64,000 nucleotides of DNA from Caulobacterales bacterium (GCA_019510435.1 JAEKKJ010000017.1:57959-121958); one strand, 5' to 3'. Shown: positions 33,494 through 43,929, numbered from the stretch's first letter. Program-made: numbers and translations. The notes: a model not told the origin generated them from the sequence alone.

Positions 33494-33502
33494 TGTGGAT
33501 AA
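33494..33502 (-). promoter_or_regulatory. perfect DnaA-box match upstream of mraZ
   Basis: TGTGGATAA is the exact reverse complement of the DnaA consensus TTATCCACA and lies 172 bases before the mraZ start. A single 9-mer can occur by chance, but the position before the division cluster is notable. Confidence 0.4.
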
Positions 33503-33575
33503 CTACTTGGGCTTAACCATGGGCGCCCGCGACATCTTTGTTTTCGCCTGAAATCGGCACTCAGTGTCATTGAAA

Positions 33576-33600
33576 CCCATTTGGTCCCATGTTAACCCAA
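33576..33600 (-). promoter_or_regulatory. MraZ-type operator: three CCCA repeats at 10-bp spacing
   Basis: CCCA occurs at 33576, 33586 and 33596; on the minus strand this reads TGGG-N6-TGGG-N6-TGGG. The 10-bp period equals that of the TGGGN repeats known to bind MraZ upstream of dcw clusters. It is 75-100 bases before mraZ, consistent with autoregulation. Confidence 0.65.
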
Positions 33601-33673
33601 TCGTCATTCGCGAACCAATGCAGCGGGTCGGGCGCGGGCTGGCGGTTGGCGACAGGAGGGGACTGGGCCGGGC

Positions 33674-34144
33674 ATGTTTCTCTCGACGTTCGAGAAACAG
33701 CTGGACGCTAAGCGGCGCATCGTCGTGCCGCAGGACTTCCGCGCCGCCATTTCCGGCCCCTTCGACGGCGTCTTCTGCTTCCCCTCCATCGAGGCCGACT
33801 GCATCGAAGGCGGCGGCAAGGCGCTGTTCGACCGCTACAACGGGGTGATCGAGGAGCTGCCGTTCGGCGATCCCCTGCGCACGGCGCTGGAGACCTCGGT
33901 GCTGGGCGGCATGGCGCAGCTTTCCTTCGACACCGCCGGCCGGATCACCCTGCCGGAGATCCTCTGCGACATGTTCGGCATCGATGACTGGGTGACGGTC
34001 GTCGGGCTGGGCGACCGGTTCCAGATCTGGGAGCGCGAGGCGTTCAAGGCGCACCGCGCCACCCAGCGCGACCTGGCCCGCCAGGGCCTGGCCGAGCTGC
34101 GGGCCCAGCAACGGGCCGCCAAGCTGGGCGGAGGCGCCGCATGA
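33674..34144 (+). CDS. mraZ: transcriptional regulator MraZ
   Basis: This 156-residue first gene of the division/cell-wall cluster is a SpoVT/AbrB-like DNA-binding protein that represses its own operon. Two MraZ domains are visible: [23 protein letters not shown] and, about 80 residues on, [40 protein letters not shown]. The Arg residues of the DxxxR motifs that contact DNA are present. The C-terminus is extended and helical. Phased CCCA repeats upstream are the likely operator. GGAGGGG precedes the ATG by about 12 bases. It overlaps rsmH by four bases. Confidence 0.95.
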   Translation: MFLSTFEKQLDAKRRIVVPQDFRAAISGPFDGVFCFPSIEADCIEGGGKALFDRYNGVIEELPFGDPLRTALETSVLGGMAQLSFDTAGRITLPEILCDMFGIDDWVTVVGLGDRFQIWEREAFKAHRATQRDLARQGLAELRAQQRAAKLGGGAA

Positions 34145-35085
34145 CGGCCCGCCTCGACTCACCCCATGTTTCCGTTCTCCTCGACGAGGTGATCGCCCAC
34201 CTGGCCTGCGGCCCGGGCGATATCGTCGTCGATGGCACCTTCGGCGCGGGGGGCTATTCCCGCGCGATCCTGGCGACGGGCGCGAAGGTCGTGGCGTTTG
34301 ACCGCGACCCTACGGTCCGCCGTTTCGCCGCGGGATTTCCGGACGACCGCTTCCGCCTGGTGGAAGCGCGATTCTCGGAGATGGACGCGGTCCTCGGCGA
34401 GGGCCATGCCGATGGCGTGGCCCTCGACCTCGGGGTTTCCTCCATGCAGATCGACGAGGCCGAGCGGGGCTTCTCGTTCATGCACGACGGTCCGCTGGAC
34501 ATGCGCATGGGCGGCGACGGGCCGACCGCCGCGGACCTGGTCAACACCGCCGAGCCGGCGGAGCTGGCGCGGATCATCTTCGTCTATGGCGAGGAACGCG
34601 AAAGCCGGCGCATCGCCCGGGCGATCGCCCGCCGCCGCGAGGAACAGCCGTTCACCCGCACGCTGGAGCTGGCGGAGTTCGTGGAAAAGGCCCTGGGCGG
34701 CCGCCGCGGCGCCAAGATCCATCCGGCCACCCGCACGTTCCAGGGCCTGCGCATCGCGGTGAACGAGGAGCTGAGCGAGCTGGAGGCCGGCCTGGAAGCG
34801 GCCGAGCGCACGCTGAAGGCCGGGGGGCGGCTGTGCGTCGTCACCTTCCATTCGCTGGAAGATCGCATCGTCAAGAGCTTCCTGTCGGTGCGCGCGGGCC
34901 GCACGCCGGCGGGGTCGCGCCACGTCCCGCCCAAGGCCGCCGGCCCGGATCCCAGTTTCCAGCTGCTGTTCAACGGGGCCAAGGCGCCCGGCGACGCGGA
35001 GATGAAGGCCAACCCCCGCGCCCGCTCGGCCAAACTGCGCGCCGCGGTCCGCACCGAGGCTCCGGTCTGGCGGGCCGCCGCATGA
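34141..35085 (+). CDS. rsmH: 16S rRNA (cytosine(1402)-N4)-methyltransferase RsmH
   Basis: This 314-residue SAM-dependent enzyme methylates C1402 in the ribosomal P site (formerly mraW). [13 protein letters not shown], the SAM-binding [14 protein letters not shown], the FDRDP motif, [27 protein letters not shown] and [15 protein letters not shown] are all characteristic. The ATG overlaps the mraZ stop and the gene overlaps ftsL by four bases, so it is translationally coupled at both ends. Confidence 0.96.
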   Translation: MTARLDSPHVSVLLDEVIAHLACGPGDIVVDGTFGAGGYSRAILATGAKVVAFDRDPTVRRFAAGFPDDRFRLVEARFSEMDAVLGEGHADGVALDLGVSSMQIDEAERGFSFMHDGPLDMRMGGDGPTAADLVNTAEPAELARIIFVYGEERESRRIARAIARRREEQPFTRTLELAEFVEKALGGRRGAKIHPATRTFQGLRIAVNEELSELEAGLEAAERTLKAGGRLCVVTFHSLEDRIVKSFLSVRAGRTPAGSRHVPPKAAGPDPSFQLLFNGAKAPGDAEMKANPRARSAKLRAAVRTEAPVWRAAA

Positions 35086-35537
35086 ACCTATTCGCGCGCA
35101 GGATCCGGGGTTTCCGTCTGGTGGACCTGGTGGCGCTCGGCCTCCTGATGGTGATCATCCTGGGCGTCTACCTGGCCAAGACCATGGCCGGGCGCGAGCG
35201 GGCCGAGATCGCCTCGGTGGAGAAGCAGATCGGCGGCGAGAAGGACCGCATCCGACTGCTGCAGGCCGAGGTGGCGCACCTGGAGCAGCCGGGCCGCATC
35301 GAGCGCCTGTCGGTGACCTACCTGGGCCTGAAGCCCGTGTCGGTGAAGAACGAGGCCAGCGTCGACCAGCTGATCGAGATCGCCCACGCCGGCCCGCCGC
35401 CCAAGGCTGTCGCGCCGTCGGCGGTGGCGGCCCTGGTGAACGGCGCCGACGTGGTGCCGGGCGTGCCGCCGCCGGCCCCCGCGGAGGCCCAGCCCGTGCG
35501 CCTGGCCGCCGCCCAACCGCAGGCGGCGGCGCAATGA
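35082..35537 (+). CDS. ftsL: cell division protein FtsL
   Basis: This 151-residue bitopic membrane protein has a basic N-terminus, a transmembrane helix (about residues 14-32, [20 protein letters not shown]) and a periplasmic coiled coil with leucine-zipper-like spacing ([39 protein letters not shown]). The Pro/Ala-rich C-terminal tail of ~50 residues is long for the family. FtsL forms the FtsQLB complex that activates FtsWI at the septum. Identification rests on topology and position between rsmH and ftsI. The start overlaps the rsmH stop. Confidence 0.9.
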   Translation: MNLFARRIRGFRLVDLVALGLLMVIILGVYLAKTMAGRERAEIASVEKQIGGEKDRIRLLQAEVAHLEQPGRIERLSVTYLGLKPVSVKNEASVDQLIEIAHAGPPPKAVAPSAVAALVNGADVVPGVPPPAPAEAQPVRLAAAQPQAAAQ

Positions 35538-37285
35538 GCCTGGGCGTCCACAGCTTCGGCCGCGCCGGCCTGCCGCGGTGGCTGATCGAGAAGGTCTGGG
35601 GCCTGGAGCATGCCTTCGAGCGGGCGCGCGCCTCGGGCAAGGTCGAGGACGACACCCGCCTGCGGATCTTCTTCCTGTTGTTCCTGTTCGCCCTCGGCTT
35701 TTTCGGGTTGGCGATCGGGGCGACCCGCTCCGCGCTGTTTTCCGACGCAGCGCGGGGCGGTGGTCTCGTGGCCCCGGTGGTGGGCGCGCGCGGCGATCTG
35801 GTGGACCGCAACGGCAAGCTGCTGGCCGCGGACCTCCTGCACTACGGCCTCTACATCGACCCGCGCGAGATCTGGGACCCGGCCGAGACCCGCCGGGGCC
35901 TGCTGGCGGCCCTGCCCGAGGTGGAACCGGACCGGCTGGAACGCGCCCTGCGCGGCAACCGGCGGGTCTTCGTGGTTGGCGCCCTGACCCCGGAGGCGCG
36001 CAACCGGGTCAACGACCTGGGCCTGCCCGGCGTCAGCTTCGAGCCGGAGCAGCACCGGGTCTATCCCCTGGGCTCGACCGCCGCGCACCTGATCGGCTTC
36101 ACCGACTCCGGCGGCGAGGGCCTGGCCGGGGCGGAGGGCGCGTTCAACAGCGACATCCACACCGCCGCCGGCGCCGCAGCCGCGCCGCTCTCCATCGACC
36201 TGCGCATCCAGGGCGCGCTGGAGGACGAGCTCTACAAGGCCGTCGCCGAGTTCCAGCCCAAGGGTGCGGTGGGCATCGTCACCGACGTCCACACCGGCGA
36301 GATCCTGGGCCTGACCAGCTGGCCGACGTTCGACCCGAACAAGGCCGGCAAGGCCACCGACTATGCGCGCCTCAACCGCGCCGCCGCCTCGGTGTTCGAG
36401 ATGGGCTCGACCTTCAAGGGCTTCACGGTGGCCATCGGCCTCGACACCGGCGTGGCGACCCCGGAGAGCACCTTCGACGCCACCCACCCCTTCTACGTGG
36501 GCAACCGGGCGATCACCGACTACCACGCCACCCACGCGATGCTGACCCTGGTGGAGGTGTTCCAGCACTCGTCCAACATCGGCACCGCCCGGCTCGGCGA
36601 GCAGATCGGCCCCGAGCGGATGCACGCCTATTTCGACCGGCTGGGCCTGACCTCGCCGGCCAAGGTGGAGCTGAAGGAGAGCGCCCGGCCGCTGACCCCG
36701 CGGGTGTGGAACGAGGACGCCATCGCCTCCACCTCGTTCGGCCACGGCATCAACGTCAGCCCGCTGGCGGTGGTCCGGGCCTATGGCGCCCTGATGAACG
36801 GCGGCTACCTGCTGCCGCTGACGATCCACAAGCTGGAACCCGGGGCCCAGGTCACGGGTCCACGAGTCGTGTCCGAGAAGACCTCCCTGCAGATGCTGTC
36901 GATCATGCGCGCCAACGTGACCGGCGGCTCGGGCAAGTCGGCCAACATCCCGGGCCTGTCGGTGGGCGGCAAGACCGGCACCGGCGACAAGTGGGACCCG
37001 GCCGCCCGGTCCTACAGCCACACCAAGCAGGTCTCGTCCTTCGCCGCAGTGTTCCCGACGACCGGCGGGCCGCAGACCCGGCGCTACTTCGTGCTGGTGC
37101 TGCTGGACGAGCCGCATCCGGGCAAGCTGGGCGTGGACCCCACGGGCGGCATCGCCGCCGCCCCCGCGGCCGGCCGGGTGATCGAGCGCATCGCCCCGTT
37201 CCTGGGCGTGAAGCGCCAGACCACCCTGGTCCAGGCCATTCCGGTGGAGCAGCCCTCGACCGAAGACCAGGGCGAGGAGCGATGA
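35534..37285 (+). CDS. ftsI: septal peptidoglycan transpeptidase FtsI (PBP3)
   Basis: This is a 583-residue class B penicillin-binding protein. One transmembrane segment (about residues 46-64) precedes a pedestal domain (ARGDLVDRNGKLLAADLLHYGLYIDP) and a transpeptidase domain with all three active-site motifs: the nucleophile in EMGSTFKGF (about residue 291), SSN (FQHSSNIGTARL) and KTGT (VGGKTGTGDKW). It crosslinks septal peptidoglycan with FtsW. The start overlaps ftsL and the end overlaps murE by four bases each. The C-terminal extension after the KTGT domain is Gln/Glu-rich. Confidence 0.96.
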   Translation: MSLGVHSFGRAGLPRWLIEKVWGLEHAFERARASGKVEDDTRLRIFFLLFLFALGFFGLAIGATRSALFSDAARGGGLVAPVVGARGDLVDRNGKLLAADLLHYGLYIDPREIWDPAETRRGLLAALPEVEPDRLERALRGNRRVFVVGALTPEARNRVNDLGLPGVSFEPEQHRVYPLGSTAAHLIGFTDSGGEGLAGAEGAFNSDIHTAAGAAAAPLSIDLRIQGALEDELYKAVAEFQPKGAVGIVTDVHTGEILGLTSWPTFDPNKAGKATDYARLNRAAASVFEMGSTFKGFTVAIGLDTGVATPESTFDATHPFYVGNRAITDYHATHAMLTLVEVFQHSSNIGTARLGEQIGPERMHAYFDRLGLTSPAKVELKESARPLTPRVWNEDAIASTSFGHGINVSPLAVVRAYGALMNGGYLLPLTIHKLEPGAQVTGPRVVSEKTSLQMLSIMRANVTGGSGKSANIPGLSVGGKTGTGDKWDPAARSYSHTKQVSSFAAVFPTTGGPQTRRYFVLVLLDEPHPGKLGVDPTGGIAAAPAAGRVIERIAPFLGVKRQTTLVQAIPVEQPSTEDQGEER

Positions 37286-38751
37286 GCGTGCGCCTGGCCA
37301 AGCTGGTGAAGCGCGACCTGCCGGCCGACCCGGAAATCACCGGCGTCACCGCCGACAGCCGCAAGGTGGCGCCCGGCTTCCTGTTCGCGGCCCTGCCGGG
37401 TTCGAAGGTGGACGGCGCGGTCTTCGCCCAGAAGGCCGTGGAGGCGGGCGCCGCGGCGGTGATCGCCGACCAGGACCTGAACCTTTCCGTCCCTACCGTG
37501 ATCTGCCGCGACCCGCGCCGCGGCTACGCCCTGGCCGCCGCCAACTTCTGGGGCCGCCAGCCGCAGACCTGCGTGGCGGTCACCGGCACCAACGGCAAGA
37601 CCTCGGTGGCCAACTTCTGCCGCCAGATGTTCGCCGGAGCCGGCCACGTCTCGGCCAGCATGGGCACCCTGGGCCTCACCGTCTCGCGCCCGGACGGGAC
37701 CCATGACCAGCTGACCCCGCCCGGCCTGACCACCCCCGACGCCGGCGACGTGGCCGAGCTGCTCTGCCGGATCGCCCAGCTGGGCGTCACCCACTTCGCC
37801 ATGGAGGCCAGCTCGCATGGCATCGACCAGCGGCGGCTGGACGGCGTGCGGCTGGACGCGGCGGGGTTCCTGAACCTGACCCAGGACCACCTCGACTACC
37901 ACCAGACCATGGACGCCTACACCAAGGCCAAGCTGCGCCTGTTCGAGCAGCTGATGCCGCGGGGCGCCACGGCGGTGCTGAACGCCGATTCCGACGCTTT
38001 CCCGTTCTTCGCCGCGGCCTCGGTGGTCTCGGGCCAGCGGGTGATGAGCGTCGGCGAGACCGGCCAGGCGCTGAAGTTGATGGACCGCCAGCTGCTGCCG
38101 GGCGGCCAGCGCCTCTCGATCCGCGCCGAGGGGCGGCTGTGGGACGTGCGCCTGCCGCTGGTCGGCGCGTTCCAGGCCTCCAACGCCCTGGTGGCGGCGG
38201 GCCTCTGCCGCGCGGCCGGCCTCAGCTATGAGGAGACCTTCGCCGGGCTGGAGCGGCTGATCGGCGCGCCGGGGCGGCTGCAGCGGGTCGGCGCCGGCCC
38301 GCACGGTGGCGAGGCCTATGTGGACTACGCCCACACGCCGGATGGGCTGGAGACGGTGCTGCAGGCGCTGCGGCCCCATGTGCGCGGCAAGCTGATCGTG
38401 GTGTTCGGCGCCGGCGGCGACCGCGACAAGGGCAAGCGGCCGCTGATGGGCCAGGTCGCGGCGAGCCTCGCCGACGTGGCCATCGTCACCGACGACAACC
38501 CGCGCTCGGAGGTCCCGGCCGCGATCCGCGCCGACGTCCTGGCGGGGGCGAGAGGCGGAACAAATGGGGGCGCCAGGGAGATCGGCGACCGGCGCGAGGC
38601 GATCCGCGCGGCCGCCGCCCTGCTGCGGGACGGCGACATCCTGGTGGTGGCCGGCAAGGGCCACGAGCAGGGCCAGATCGTCGGCGACGTGGTCCATCCC
38701 TTCGACGACGTGACGGAGACGGCCAAGGCCCTGGAGCTTGTCCATGGCTGA
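37282..38751 (+). CDS. murE: UDP-MurNAc-L-Ala-D-Glu:meso-diaminopimelate ligase MurE
   Basis: This 489-residue Mur ligase adds the third amino acid of the stem peptide in the cytoplasm. It shows the ATP-binding GTNGKTS (about residue 101-107), ASSHGIDQRRLDG, LTQDHLDYHQTMDAY with the carbamylated-lysine region, YAHTPDGLETVL and the substrate-specificity motif DNPRSE (DNPR), which selects meso-diaminopimelate rather than lysine. GKGHEQGQ is near the C-terminus. The ATG at 37282 overlaps the ftsI stop; the much longer upstream open frame is a shadow of ftsI. Confidence 0.96.
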   Translation: MSVRLAKLVKRDLPADPEITGVTADSRKVAPGFLFAALPGSKVDGAVFAQKAVEAGAAAVIADQDLNLSVPTVICRDPRRGYALAAANFWGRQPQTCVAVTGTNGKTSVANFCRQMFAGAGHVSASMGTLGLTVSRPDGTHDQLTPPGLTTPDAGDVAELLCRIAQLGVTHFAMEASSHGIDQRRLDGVRLDAAGFLNLTQDHLDYHQTMDAYTKAKLRLFEQLMPRGATAVLNADSDAFPFFAAASVVSGQRVMSVGETGQALKLMDRQLLPGGQRLSIRAEGRLWDVRLPLVGAFQASNALVAAGLCRAAGLSYEETFAGLERLIGAPGRLQRVGAGPHGGEAYVDYAHTPDGLETVLQALRPHVRGKLIVVFGAGGDRDKGKRPLMGQVAASLADVAIVTDDNPRSEVPAAIRADVLAGARGGTNGGAREIGDRREAIRAAAALLRDGDILVVAGKGHEQGQIVGDVVHPFDDVTETAKALELVHG

Positions 38752-40162
38752 CCCGCTCTGGACCTCTGCTGAGATTGCGAGGGCGACGGGCGGGACGGAG
38801 AGCGGGCGGTTCACGGCCACCGGCGTCTCCATCGACACCCGCAGCCTGGAGCCCGGCGACCTCTTCGTGGCGCTGGCCGGCGTGCGCGACGGCCATGAGT
38901 TCGTGGCCCAGGCCCTGGCCAAGGGCGCGGCGGGCGCCCTGGTCGCCCAGGACGTGGACGGGCCGGCGGTGAAGGTCGCCGACACCCTGGCGGCGCTGGA
39001 GCGGCTGGGCGTGGCGGCGCGCGAGCGGGCGGACCAGGCGCGGCGGGGGGCGGTCACCGGCTCGGTGGGCAAGACCAGCGTGACCCAGGCGGTGATGGCG
39101 GGGCTGATGCTGGCCGGCCGCGCGCATTCGTCGGTGAAGTCCTACAACAACCACATCGGCGTGCCCCTGACCCTGGCGCGGATGCCGGCCGCGACCGAGC
39201 GGGCGGTGTTCGAGATCGGCATGAACCACGCCGACGAGATCCGGCCGCTGACCCGGATGGTGCGGCCCCACGCGGCCCTGGTGACCACCGTCGGGCCGGT
39301 GCACACTGAGAACTTCCCCGACGGCGAGGAAGGCGTGGCCCGCGCCAAGGCCGAGGTGTTCGCCGGGCTGGAGCCAGGCGGCGTGGCCGTGCTGAACGCC
39401 GACAACCGCTGGTTCGACCTGCTGAAGGCCGAGGCGGAGGCTGCCGGGGCCGTGGTCCGCACCTTTGGCGCGGGCGAGGGGTGCGACGCCCGCCTGATCG
39501 ACTTCCAGGTGGCGGAGGCCAGTTCGGGGGGCGGCCACGCCGTGGTCCAGGCGCGGTTCCACGGCAAGGGCCTGGACTTCCCGATCCTGCAGACCGGGCT
39601 GCACTGGGGCCTCAACAGCATGGCGGTGCTGCTGATGCTGGAGGCCCTCGACGTCGACCTGGGCGACAGCCTGGCGGCGCTGGGCTCGTTCGAGCCCCTG
39701 GCCGGACGCGGCGCCGAGGCGCTGCTGGCCGCGCCGGGCGGGGCCTTCACCCTGATCGACGAGAGCTACAACGCCAATCCGGTCTCCATGGCCTCGGCAA
39801 TCGCCAGCCTCGGCCGCCGGACTGTCGCCGGCCGCCGCATCGTGGCCCTGACCGACATGCTGGAGCTGGGGGCCGAGAGCCCAGCCTTCCATGGCGGCCT
39901 GGCCCGCGACCTGGAGGCTGCGTCGATCGACCTCGTCTTCTGCGCCGGTCCTCTGATGAAATCACTCTGGGACGCCCTTCCGCCGACTCGGCGCGGCGGC
40001 TACGCCGGAAGCGCGGCGGAGCTCGCGCCGCAGCTCGCACAGGCCGTAGAGGCCGGCGACGTGGTGATGGTGAAGGGGTCGAACGGGTCGAAGGCCGGGC
40101 TGGTGGCCCAGGCCCTCCTCGCGCTGGGCTCCCCCAAGGACGGACGAGGGGAGGCGCGCTGA
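38744..40162 (+). CDS. murF: UDP-MurNAc-tripeptide:D-Ala-D-Ala ligase MurF
   Basis: This 472-residue Mur ligase completes the UDP-MurNAc-pentapeptide. The domains run in order: N-terminal substrate domain ([21 protein letters not shown]), ATP-binding [13 protein letters not shown] (about residues 105-117, with GSVGKT for the usual GSxGKT), [21 protein letters not shown], and the C-terminal [11 protein letters not shown] with MLELG. The ATG at 38744 overlaps murE by eight bases; a TTG at 38738 is less likely. The stop shares a base with the mraY start (TGATG). Confidence 0.95.
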   Translation: MADPLWTSAEIARATGGTESGRFTATGVSIDTRSLEPGDLFVALAGVRDGHEFVAQALAKGAAGALVAQDVDGPAVKVADTLAALERLGVAARERADQARRGAVTGSVGKTSVTQAVMAGLMLAGRAHSSVKSYNNHIGVPLTLARMPAATERAVFEIGMNHADEIRPLTRMVRPHAALVTTVGPVHTENFPDGEEGVARAKAEVFAGLEPGGVAVLNADNRWFDLLKAEAEAAGAVVRTFGAGEGCDARLIDFQVAEASSGGGHAVVQARFHGKGLDFPILQTGLHWGLNSMAVLLMLEALDVDLGDSLAALGSFEPLAGRGAEALLAAPGGAFTLIDESYNANPVSMASAIASLGRRTVAGRRIVALTDMLELGAESPAFHGGLARDLEAASIDLVFCAGPLMKSLWDALPPTRRGGYAGSAAELAPQLAQAVEAGDVVMVKGSNGSKAGLVAQALLALGSPKDGRGEAR

Positions 40163-41271
40163 TGTTCTACTGGCTCTACCTGCAGTTTGCGGCCACCCAC
40201 CACGTCTCGGTCCTCAACCTCTTGAAGTACCAGACCTTCCGCACCGGCGCGGCGATCTTCACCGCCCAGCTGGTGGTGGTCGCCCTGGGCTCGCGGTTCA
40301 TCCGCTGGATGCAGGCCAAGCAGGGCAAGGGCCAGCCGATCCGCACCGACGGTATCGAGCGCCACATCGTCGAGAAGGCCGGCACGCCGACCATGGGCGG
40401 GGTGATGATCCTGGCCGGGGTGTTCGCCGGCTGCCTGCTGTGGGCGGACCTGTCCAACGTCTACGTCTGGGCGGTGCTGATCGTCACCGCCGGCTACGGC
40501 TTCCTGGGTTTCCTGGACGACTACGCCAAGGTCACCAAACAGAGCACGGCGGGGATCTCCGGGCGGGTGCGCCTGGTGCTGGAGGGGCTGATCGCCATGG
40601 CCGCGATCGCCCTGATCATCCTCTTCGCCCAGAAGCCGCCGGAGAGCCCGGAGCTGCTGACCTCGGTGGCCTTCCCGGTGTTCAAGCAGCTCTTGGTGAA
40701 CCTGCAGTGGGGTTATCTGCTGTTCGGCGCCTTCATCATCGTGGGCGCGGCCAATGCGGTGAACTTCACCGACGGCCTGGATGGCCTGGCCACGGTCCCG
40801 GCGATGATCGCCGCGTCCGCCTATGGCCTGATCGCCTACCTGGTCGGCAACTACGTCTTCGCCAACTACCTGCAGCTCCACTTCGTGCCCGGCGTCGGCG
40901 AGATCGCCATCTTCTGCGGCGCCCTGGTGGGGTCGGGCTTGGGCTTCCTCTGGTACAACGCCCCGCCGGCCAAGATCTTCATGGGCGACACCGGCTCCCT
41001 GGCCCTGGGCGGGGCGGTGGGCACCATCGCCGTCGCCACCCGCCACGAGATCGTGCTGGGGATCATCGGCGGGCTGTTCGTGGCCGAGACCCTGTCCGTG
41101 ATGATCCAGGTGGCCTCGTTCAAGCTGACCGGCCGGCGGGTGTTCCGCATGGCGCCGGTGCACCACCACTTCGAGAAGCTGGGCTGGTCGGAGTCCACCG
41201 TGGTGATCCGCTTCTGGATCGTGGCGGTGATGCTGGCCCTGGTCGGCCTCGCCACCCTGAAGCTGCGGTAG
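40162..41271 (+). CDS. mraY: phospho-MurNAc-pentapeptide transferase MraY
   Basis: This 369-residue inner-membrane enzyme with ten helices makes lipid I from UDP-MurNAc-pentapeptide and undecaprenyl phosphate. Family motifs are present: [23 protein letters not shown] (catalytic Asp pair), [24 protein letters not shown] and the loop [23 protein letters not shown]. It is translationally linked to murF. Confidence 0.97.
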   Translation: MFYWLYLQFAATHHVSVLNLLKYQTFRTGAAIFTAQLVVVALGSRFIRWMQAKQGKGQPIRTDGIERHIVEKAGTPTMGGVMILAGVFAGCLLWADLSNVYVWAVLIVTAGYGFLGFLDDYAKVTKQSTAGISGRVRLVLEGLIAMAAIALIILFAQKPPESPELLTSVAFPVFKQLLVNLQWGYLLFGAFIIVGAANAVNFTDGLDGLATVPAMIAASAYGLIAYLVGNYVFANYLQLHFVPGVGEIAIFCGALVGSGLGFLWYNAPPAKIFMGDTGSLALGGAVGTIAVATRHEIVLGIIGGLFVAETLSVMIQVASFKLTGRRVFRMAPVHHHFEKLGWSESTVVIRFWIVAVMLALVGLATLKLR

Positions 41272-41293
41272 GGGAGGGCGAGCGCCGAACGCC

Positions 41294-42697
41294 ATGATCC
41301 CGGTCCGCGGCTTCGAGGGCAAGACGGTGGCCGTGTTCGGCCTGGCCCGCACGGGGCTGGCGGCGGCGCGCGCCCTGGCGGCGGGCCACGCCAAGGTGGC
41401 GCTGTGGGACGACAAGCCGGCCGCCCGCGACGCCGCGGTGGCCGACGGCTTCGAGCTGACCGACCTCAGCCAGGCCGACTGGTCCGACTTCGCGGCGATC
41501 ATGCTATCGCCCGGCGTTCCGCTCACCCACCCCAAGCCGCACTGGACGGTGGAGAAGGCCCGGGCCGAGGGCGTCGAAATCCTGGGCGACATCGAGCTCT
41601 TCGCACGCACCGTCAACGCCGCGCCGGAGCACAAGCGGCCCAAGGTGGTCGCCATCACCGGCACCAACGGCAAGTCCACGACCACCGCCCTGATCGGCCA
41701 CATCTGCGCCGAGGCCGGCCGCGACGTGCGCATCGGCGGCAACATCGGCCTGGGCGTCCTGGGCCTCGAGGACATGCACGGCGGGGCGGTCTATGTCCTG
41801 GAGCTGTCGTCCTACCAGCTGGACCTGACCTCGAGCCTCAAGGCCGACGTCACGGTGATCCTCAACATCTCGCCCGACCACCTGGAGCGGCACGGCGACA
41901 TGGAAGGCTATGTGGCCGCCAAGCGCCGCATCCTGATGAACCAGGGCAAGGGCGACACCGCGGTGATCGGCGTCGACGATCTCTGGGGCCAGCGGATCTG
42001 CACCGAGATCACCGCCGCCAACCGCCGCACCATCGTGCCGGTCTCGGCCAGCAAGGCCATGGGCCGCGGCGTCTACGCCCTGGACGGGCTGCTGTACGAC
42101 GCCACCGGCGAGCGCGCGGCCGAGGTGGCGGACCTGAAGCGCGCCCGCTCGCTGCCGGGCCGCCACAACTGGCAGAACGCCGCCGCCGCCTACGCCGCCG
42201 CCAAGGGCCTGGGCGTTGCGCCGGACCAGATCGCCCGCGCGCTGCTGAGCTTCCCGGGGCTGGCGCACCGGATGGAGACGGTGGGCGTGGTCGGCAAGGT
42301 GCGCTTCGTCAACGACAGCAAGGCCACCAACGCCGACGCCGCGCGCCAGGCGCTGTCCAGCTATCCCAAGGTCTACTGGATCGCCGGCGGCCAGCCGAAG
42401 ACCGGCGGCATCGACGACCTGGCCGACCTCTTCCCGCGGGTGATCAAGGCGTATCTCGTGGGCGAGGCCTCCGCCGCCTTCGCGCGCACGCTGAAGGGCA
42501 AGGCGGCCGTGGCCGAGTGCGGGACCATCGACAACGCCGTCCACGCCGCGTTCCAGGACGCCTCGGCCAGCGGCAAGGAGGCCATCGTGCTGCTGTCGCC
42601 GGCCTGCGCCTCCTTCGACCAGTTCGCGGACTTCGAACAGCGCGGCGAGGCGTTCAGGGCGGCGGTGCAGGCCTTGGCGGCGGGAGCTGCGGCATGA
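41294..42697 (+). CDS. murD: UDP-MurNAc-L-Ala:D-glutamate ligase MurD
   Basis: This 467-residue Mur ligase has an N-terminal Rossmann-like domain (KTVAVFGLARTGLAAARAL), the ATP motif TGTNGKSTTTALIGH (about residue 120), NIGLGVL, ELSSYQLDLT, NISPDHLERHGDMEGYVAAK and the C-terminal FVNDSKATNADAARQAL and SPACASFDQF. It follows mraY by 22 bases and is followed by ftsW after 52 bases. Confidence 0.96.
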   Translation: MIPVRGFEGKTVAVFGLARTGLAAARALAAGHAKVALWDDKPAARDAAVADGFELTDLSQADWSDFAAIMLSPGVPLTHPKPHWTVEKARAEGVEILGDIELFARTVNAAPEHKRPKVVAITGTNGKSTTTALIGHICAEAGRDVRIGGNIGLGVLGLEDMHGGAVYVLELSSYQLDLTSSLKADVTVILNISPDHLERHGDMEGYVAAKRRILMNQGKGDTAVIGVDDLWGQRICTEITAANRRTIVPVSASKAMGRGVYALDGLLYDATGERAAEVADLKRARSLPGRHNWQNAAAAYAAAKGLGVAPDQIARALLSFPGLAHRMETVGVVGKVRFVNDSKATNADAARQALSSYPKVYWIAGGQPKTGGIDDLADLFPRVIKAYLVGEASAAFARTLKGKAAVAECGTIDNAVHAAFQDASASGKEAIVLLSPACASFDQFADFEQRGEAFRAAVQALAAGAAA

Positions 42698-42749
42698 CCA
42701 GCCTTGCCCATCCCAGCGCGCTGTCATTCCGCCGCGGAAGGAAGACACC

Positions 42750-43916
42750 ATGACCACTGCTCACGCCTTCCCGCGGTCCGACCGCTCGCCGCTGGGCGTC
42801 TGGTGGTGGACGGTCGACCGCTGGATGCTGGGCGTCGTCGCCCTGCTGATCGCCATCGGCGTCGTCATCTCGTTCTCCGCCAGCCCGGCGGCGGCGGTGC
42901 GGATGAACATCGGCGATCCGTTCCATTTCGCGGTGCGCCAGTGCCTGTTCGCCGTGGGCGCGGCGGTGATGGTGGTGACGGTCTCGATGCTGGACGTGAA
43001 GGGCGTGCGCCGCTCGTCGTTCTTCATCTGGCTGGCGGCGATCGCGATCATGATCGCCCTGCCGTTCTTCGGCCACAACGCCAAGGGGGCGACCCGCTGG
43101 ATCGAGTTCGGCGGGTTCAGCTTCCAGCCCTCGGAATATATGAAGCCGGCCCTGATGGTGCTGGTGGCCTGGATGTTCGCCGAGGGCCAGAAGGGCCAGG
43201 GCGTGCCCGGCGTCTCGGTCGCCTTCGGCCTCTACGCCCTCTCCATTGGCCTCCTGCTAGTGCAGCCGGACGTGGGCCAGACGGTGCTGATCACCGTGGC
43301 CTTCGGGGCCGCGTTCTGGATGGCCGGCGTGCCGCTGAGCTGGGTGATGCTGTTGGGCGCCACGGCCATCGCCGGGCTCTCCTCCACCTACTTCCTGCTG
43401 CCGCACGTGCATTCGCGGGTGGACAAGTTCCTGTCGCCCGACAAGGCCGACACCCACCAGGTGGACGCCGCCGCCGTGGCCCAGGCGGCGGGCGGCCTGT
43501 TCGGCCGCGGGCCGGGGGAGGGCGTCATGAAGCGCCACGTGCCGGACCTGCACACCGACTTCGCCTATTCGGTCGGGGCCGAGGAGTTCGGCCTGGTGTT
43601 CAGCCTCTTGCTGATCGCACTTTTCGCCTTCGTGGTGATCCGCGGCCTCTATCGCGCCATGAAGCTCAGCGACCCCTTCGAGCAGGTGGCCGCGGCGGGC
43701 CTCTTCGTGATGGTGGGAGAGCAGGCGATCATCAACATGGCGGTGAACCTCAACCTGATCCCCACCAAGGGCATGACCCTGCCGTTCATCAGCTACGGCG
43801 GCTCCTCCATGCTGGCCATGGGCCTGACCCTGGGCATGGCCCTGGCCCTGACGCGGCGGCGGCCGGGCGCCTATACGCCGACGGAAGGGCTCGCCAAGGC
43901 CGGCGAGTTCGCTTAG
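42750..43916 (+). CDS. ftsW: septal peptidoglycan glycosyltransferase FtsW
   Basis: This 388-residue SEDS-family polytopic membrane protein polymerises glycan strands at the septum as partner of FtsI. Conserved segments include NAKGATRWIEFGGFSFQPSEYMKPA, LLVQPDVGQTVLI, DTHQVDAA...GPGEGVMKRHVPDLHTDFAYSVGAEEFG and the C-terminal NLNLIPTKGMTLPFISYGGSS. The spacing from murD is 52 bases; the ATG follows GGAAGGA. Confidence 0.96.
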   Translation: MTTAHAFPRSDRSPLGVWWWTVDRWMLGVVALLIAIGVVISFSASPAAAVRMNIGDPFHFAVRQCLFAVGAAVMVVTVSMLDVKGVRRSSFFIWLAAIAIMIALPFFGHNAKGATRWIEFGGFSFQPSEYMKPALMVLVAWMFAEGQKGQGVPGVSVAFGLYALSIGLLLVQPDVGQTVLITVAFGAAFWMAGVPLSWVMLLGATAIAGLSSTYFLLPHVHSRVDKFLSPDKADTHQVDAAAVAQAAGGLFGRGPGEGVMKRHVPDLHTDFAYSVGAEEFGLVFSLLLIALFAFVVIRGLYRAMKLSDPFEQVAAAGLFVMVGEQAIINMAVNLNLIPTKGMTLPFISYGGSSMLAMGLTLGMALALTRRRPGAYTPTEGLAKAGEFA

Positions 43917-43929
43917 GTCCGCCGTCCAC

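Noticed and set aside
33508..33523. Two TGGG repeats as an extra MraZ site
   Set aside because: Spacing is 12 bases with only two repeats, unlike the phased set at 33576-33600.
35578..37281. Long N-terminal extension of murE
   Set aside because: It runs through ftsI in another frame; murE homology starts at 37282 with an ATGA overlap.
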